The notes below the pieces were generated by a model. It worked only from the letters and a program-made list of their open reading frames with translations, was not told the origin of the DNA and did no database searches. The position numbers were made by a program, and so were the translations under genes. A DNA stretch of 64,000 bases, from contig CM057230.1 in NCBI GenBank assembly GCA_029891385.1, forward strand, positions 32,381,402-32,445,401. The letters are read 5' to 3'. Source of the DNA: Erythroxylum novogranatense. Its lineage: Eukaryota > Streptophyta > Magnoliopsida > Malpighiales > Erythroxylaceae. Of the stretch, positions 61,127 to 64,000 are shown one piece after another; the first letter of the stretch is position 1, and every line of letters starts with the position of its first letter.

Positions 61127-61195
61127 CGTCGCTAGGGCGACGCCTCGCCCTAGCGACGGGTCGATTAAGTCAGCCCGCTAGGCGAGGCGTCGCCC
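61127..61195. repeat. GC-rich alternative hairpins in the LTR
   Basis: CGTCGCTAGGG (61127-61137) pairs perfectly with 61148-61158 around a 10-nt loop. GGGCGACGCCTCGCC (61135-61149) pairs perfectly with 61181-61195. The two stems overlap, so only one can form at a time. The island stands out from the AT-rich DNA around it. Confidence 0.9.
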
Positions 61196-62079
61196 AGCGA
61201 GGCTGATTTCTTTTTTTTTTTTATTATTATTATTTTATTATTTTTATTTGTTAATTGGTAATTTTTGATTTCATGCTTCTTTTGTCAATTTCTTTTCCGT
61301 CCGACTTCCGATTGACCTGATTCTTGAGGCATCGGATTCAGTAGAACATTTAATTTCATTTTGTGAGAAATTGGGAATTTTGGACGGAAATTGGCGTGGC
61401 CCTGCAACGGAGCCTTTAATCTTGTTTTGTTTAATTGGGGACCTATAGAGGTCCGAATTGCATGCCGTCGGCGCCAATAGGTTTCTAATTTTAGGCGGAT
61501 TTTGTTATGGGGAAATTTGGATTTAGGGCCAGAAAATTCATGAACATGCATATTTCACCTACATGTACACAAATTGCATCTGTAGTGACTCGTTATTTCT
61601 CTGTTTCTTATAGAGGCCCAGTGGGCGTCGTCCACCGACGGGCGAAAACTTCCCGACATTAGCTTCGGAAGTAATAGGTGAGTAACCTAGTTGGTTTCTC
61701 AACCTTATGTGTTTATTCAAGATATATGCATTGATTGCCGTGAGGATGCGAGGATGGATATATGTAATTGATTGATTTGATTGATTTGGACCATGGGTGT
61801 TGAAATATTGGATTATGATATTGAAGTGCAAATGAGAATAAGTGCGTGAGAATGCATTAGTAAATTGGATTGTAATTGTGGTAGTGAAACGAAAGGTAAA
61901 TGCATGGGAATAAAATACCGGACTGAAAGTCCGAGAACATAGGAAAATGATCGAAAATAGTAATTAATTGAAATTGGAAATAGAAATGCTATAATTGGAA
62001 ATTGGAAAATGACATGTGCATTCATGCGTAGTAAATGATCAGATAATGGCAGTTGTGACCGGTGTCGCCACCGATTTCA

Positions 62080-62202
62080 GAGCTTTAAGCTCAACGCACA
62101 GGGCCTCGTGCCCAACGTATTCCGAGCCTCGACTCGATGATCAGGGCTATGCCCAACGTTTCAGGGCTTTAAGCCCAATGTTCCAGAGCCAATGGCTCAA
62201 CG
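62080..62202. repeat. Array of six short hairpins, about 21-bp period
   Basis: GAGCTTTAAGCTC (62080), GGGCCTCGTGCCC (62101), GAGCCTCGACTC (62124), GGGCTATGCCC (62144), GGGCTTTAAGCCC (62164) and GAGCCAATGGCTC (62186). Most are followed by AACG or AACGT. Stems are alike but loops differ. Confidence 0.9.
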
Positions 62203-62871
62203 TATATGAGCTCAGGCGCACGGTCACAACAACGAAAGAAAATGAAAGAGTCACATGCACACTGCTTAAATGAATGTTTAATGTGAATTGTGTGAAAGGC
62301 TTATTGCCTTATAAAATGTGAAATTGAGTGCCTGTGATTTCTTGTTTATGATATATATACAATATTGTGTGATTGTGTGGATATGCATGAGTTGGGTGAA
62401 CCATCGATGATGGTTTCTCACTGAGTTCGCAAACTCACCCAACATTGCATCTATTTTTCAGGAAATGGAGAGTACCCCATTGGACACGCGAGAGTACGTC
62501 TACTGCTAGCAAGACAAAGTATCGGGTCGGGATCAGTGTCGTCCGTATCTGCATTAGTGTATTAATTTGGTATTTTAGTAGGCCCAATTGTTTACATGTA
62601 ATTGTATAGAGTGACTGAGTACTAATGGGTGCTAATAATGAGTGAAATTGTTTTATCAGTAAAATGGTTTAATCTTTGAAAGTGTTTTGTTATAATTGGG
62701 CCAAGTCAATGATTGTTTCATGACTCTAATGTTTTGAAAGAAAAAAAATGTCATACGATTTTTGTTAATAAGGTAATGAATGTTCTAGTACGCCACCCTC
62801 GCGGGTCACGGGCTCGGATATCACCATGGATATCGGGTTCGGGTCTTGTCGGGAGTGGGGTGCTACATTTG

Positions 62872-62885
62872 TGGTATCAGAGCCC
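62872..62885 (+). other. Primer binding site, initiator tRNA-Met type
   Basis: TGGTATCAGAGCCC begins four bases after the LTR end at 62867. Confidence 0.92.
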
Positions 62886-64000
62886 AGAAGTACAATCTTA
62901 CATGGGCTTTCTGAAAAACAAAAAAAAAGTGTGGCAAGTTATGTGCATTTAAGTTGTGTCACGGCAGATAGTGACAACTGATCCCCAGTGTAGTATATGA
63001 GTCGTATGCATGAATATGTCTCAGTCGTTTAAGCGGTTAGAAAAAAAAAGTGAGAAAAAGGATATGTGTTAGAGTGTGATAAAAGGAAGAAATGGATATC
63101 GCAAAATAGAAAAAAAAGTGTATGGTTCGACCAGACAGACGAATATTTCGTGCTGGTATTGACGGGTATATTGTGAAGCACAATATTGGAGTTAGATTGG
63201 GTATATCCTTGAATATGAATTTGAATAAAGATTATAGTTGGGAATGAACAGAGAAAAAAAATAGAATTGTGATAATGGGAAGATTTCCAGTGTATAAGGT
63301 AAATGAAAATAAAGTGTTCTATGATATAGAAAAGTTACAATTGGGATTGATTACCGTGATGAGAGTTATATATAAGGATTGGTGATTTGGAGTCAAAATG
63401 TATTAAGGGCAAAATCAAGAATGATTTCACATCTGTGATATTGATTTGAGTACGGAAATATATGGGTAGAATGCCATAATGAAAAGATTGGAATGTAAGA
63501 CAATGAAATGGATAGATGAAAAAGTTGTTCGGGTTTAATTGATCTGCCTAAGTAAATGCGCACCTGCTTATGGGAGCCCTATGGTAAGTGAAAATGTTCA
63601 ATTGCAATTGCTGAGTTAATGGCTAATTGCTAGCCAGAATTTTTGTAAAATAATAATAATTCTTTATGAGTTAGAATAAGAAACGAAAGTGCTTATACTG
63701 ATCAGTTGTATCGGAATAGAGATTGTATATGATCCTCACGGCGAGGACGGTGTAAGCAGGAAGGTTCTTGAGTTCGAATATATATTGTCATTGTAAGTGT
63801 ATATCTGATAGTGGGATTACTATCACGGGTGAAATGATTAAGCATAAATGAATAATTTGCGTGATTATGATATAGGAAGAAATTGGTGGCCTATTACATA
63901 AGCTCCGATTATAATGTCGATAGCTCAAGTTCAAAATGAGTGAGAGTAAGACATGAGAATGCTCGGAATGATCAATTGAGAAAGAAGTGATACAGTTAAA
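62886..64000 (+). mobile_element. Degraded start of the Ty3 internal region
   Basis: Follows the primer site. No gag-like frame could be read; the DNA is AT-rich and broken up. The element continues beyond the window. Confidence 0.5.

Larger units (their letters stand above)
58610..62867 (+). repeat. 4.26-kb LTR of a Ty3/gypsy element
   Basis: Starts TGTAATATCCC and ends GGGTGCTACA; a tRNA-Met-type primer site follows within five bases. This marks it as the 5' LTR. Long LTRs of this texture are known from Tekay/Del chromoviruses; the assignment is inferred. A possible TATA-like GAATAAAAAG lies near 59325, followed by a pyrimidine-rich leader. Special structures are a GC-rich hairpin island (61127-61195) and a dyad array (62080-62202). 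The 3' LTR would lie outside the window. Confidence 0.85.

Noticed and set aside
62016..62273. 85-codon frame in the LTR
   Set aside because: It only crosses the hairpin array; the protein reflects the DNA repeat.
1..64000. tRNA or rRNA genes
   Set aside because: No cloverleaf or rRNA core motif was recognised; TGGTATCAGAGC occurrences are retrotransposon primer sites.

Overview
The window is nuclear DNA of a flowering plant, most likely a dicot. It is AT-rich, has GT-AG introns and plant-specific gene families, and is filled with nested plant transposons. The species cannot be told from the sequence. Only two genes look intact: an intronless DUF1645 gene (6164-7024, +) and a seven-exon AMSH2-type deubiquitinase gene (32046-34153, -). 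A single orphan exon of the transcription repressor NC2-alpha/DRAP1 lies at 11954-12026. Nearly everything else is mobile DNA, most of it decayed.

Layout. 1-4014: two related hAT fragments. 4015-7024: the DUF1645 gene, with a 785-bp Harbinger-type MITE (TTA target duplication) inside its promoter region. 7560-8575: a possible MITE-like element holding five consecutive hairpins. 9060-11567: an LTR-like block on the minus strand. 12880-26097: an Athila/Tat-like Ty3 element on the minus strand, whose LTR is split by a complete but dead Ty1/copia element (14514-24160). 26098-27330: an older copia remnant, itself carrying a Stowaway MITE. 27806-30048: a solo LTR. 31331-32030: a 350-bp tandem duplication just downstream of AMSH2. 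35068-46463: a second copia element with both LTRs, interrupted by a 5.2-kb solo LTR (39059-44285) that has perfect 5-bp target repeats. 47710-52659: a hAT element with a perfect 8-bp target duplication and broken transposase. 52906-56845: a second Athila/Tat-like remnant with an extra LTR inside its gag region. 56846-58609: the end of a CACTA transposon. 58610-62867: a 4.26-kb Ty3 LTR followed by its primer binding site and degraded internal DNA to the window end.

The transposon genes show how this region decayed. Many in-frame stops sit at conserved Trp codons (TGG to TGA or TAG). One copia element shows repeated CTG/CAG versus CG differences between its two LTRs, which may be an assembly artefact in methylated DNA. 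I found no new enzyme system. The most unusual structures are non-coding: a perfect 70-bp palindrome in the MITE, the five-hairpin array at 8040-8183, and two arrays of short dyads spaced about 20-23 bp (two helical turns) inside unrelated retrotransposons (17463-17634 and 62080-62202).
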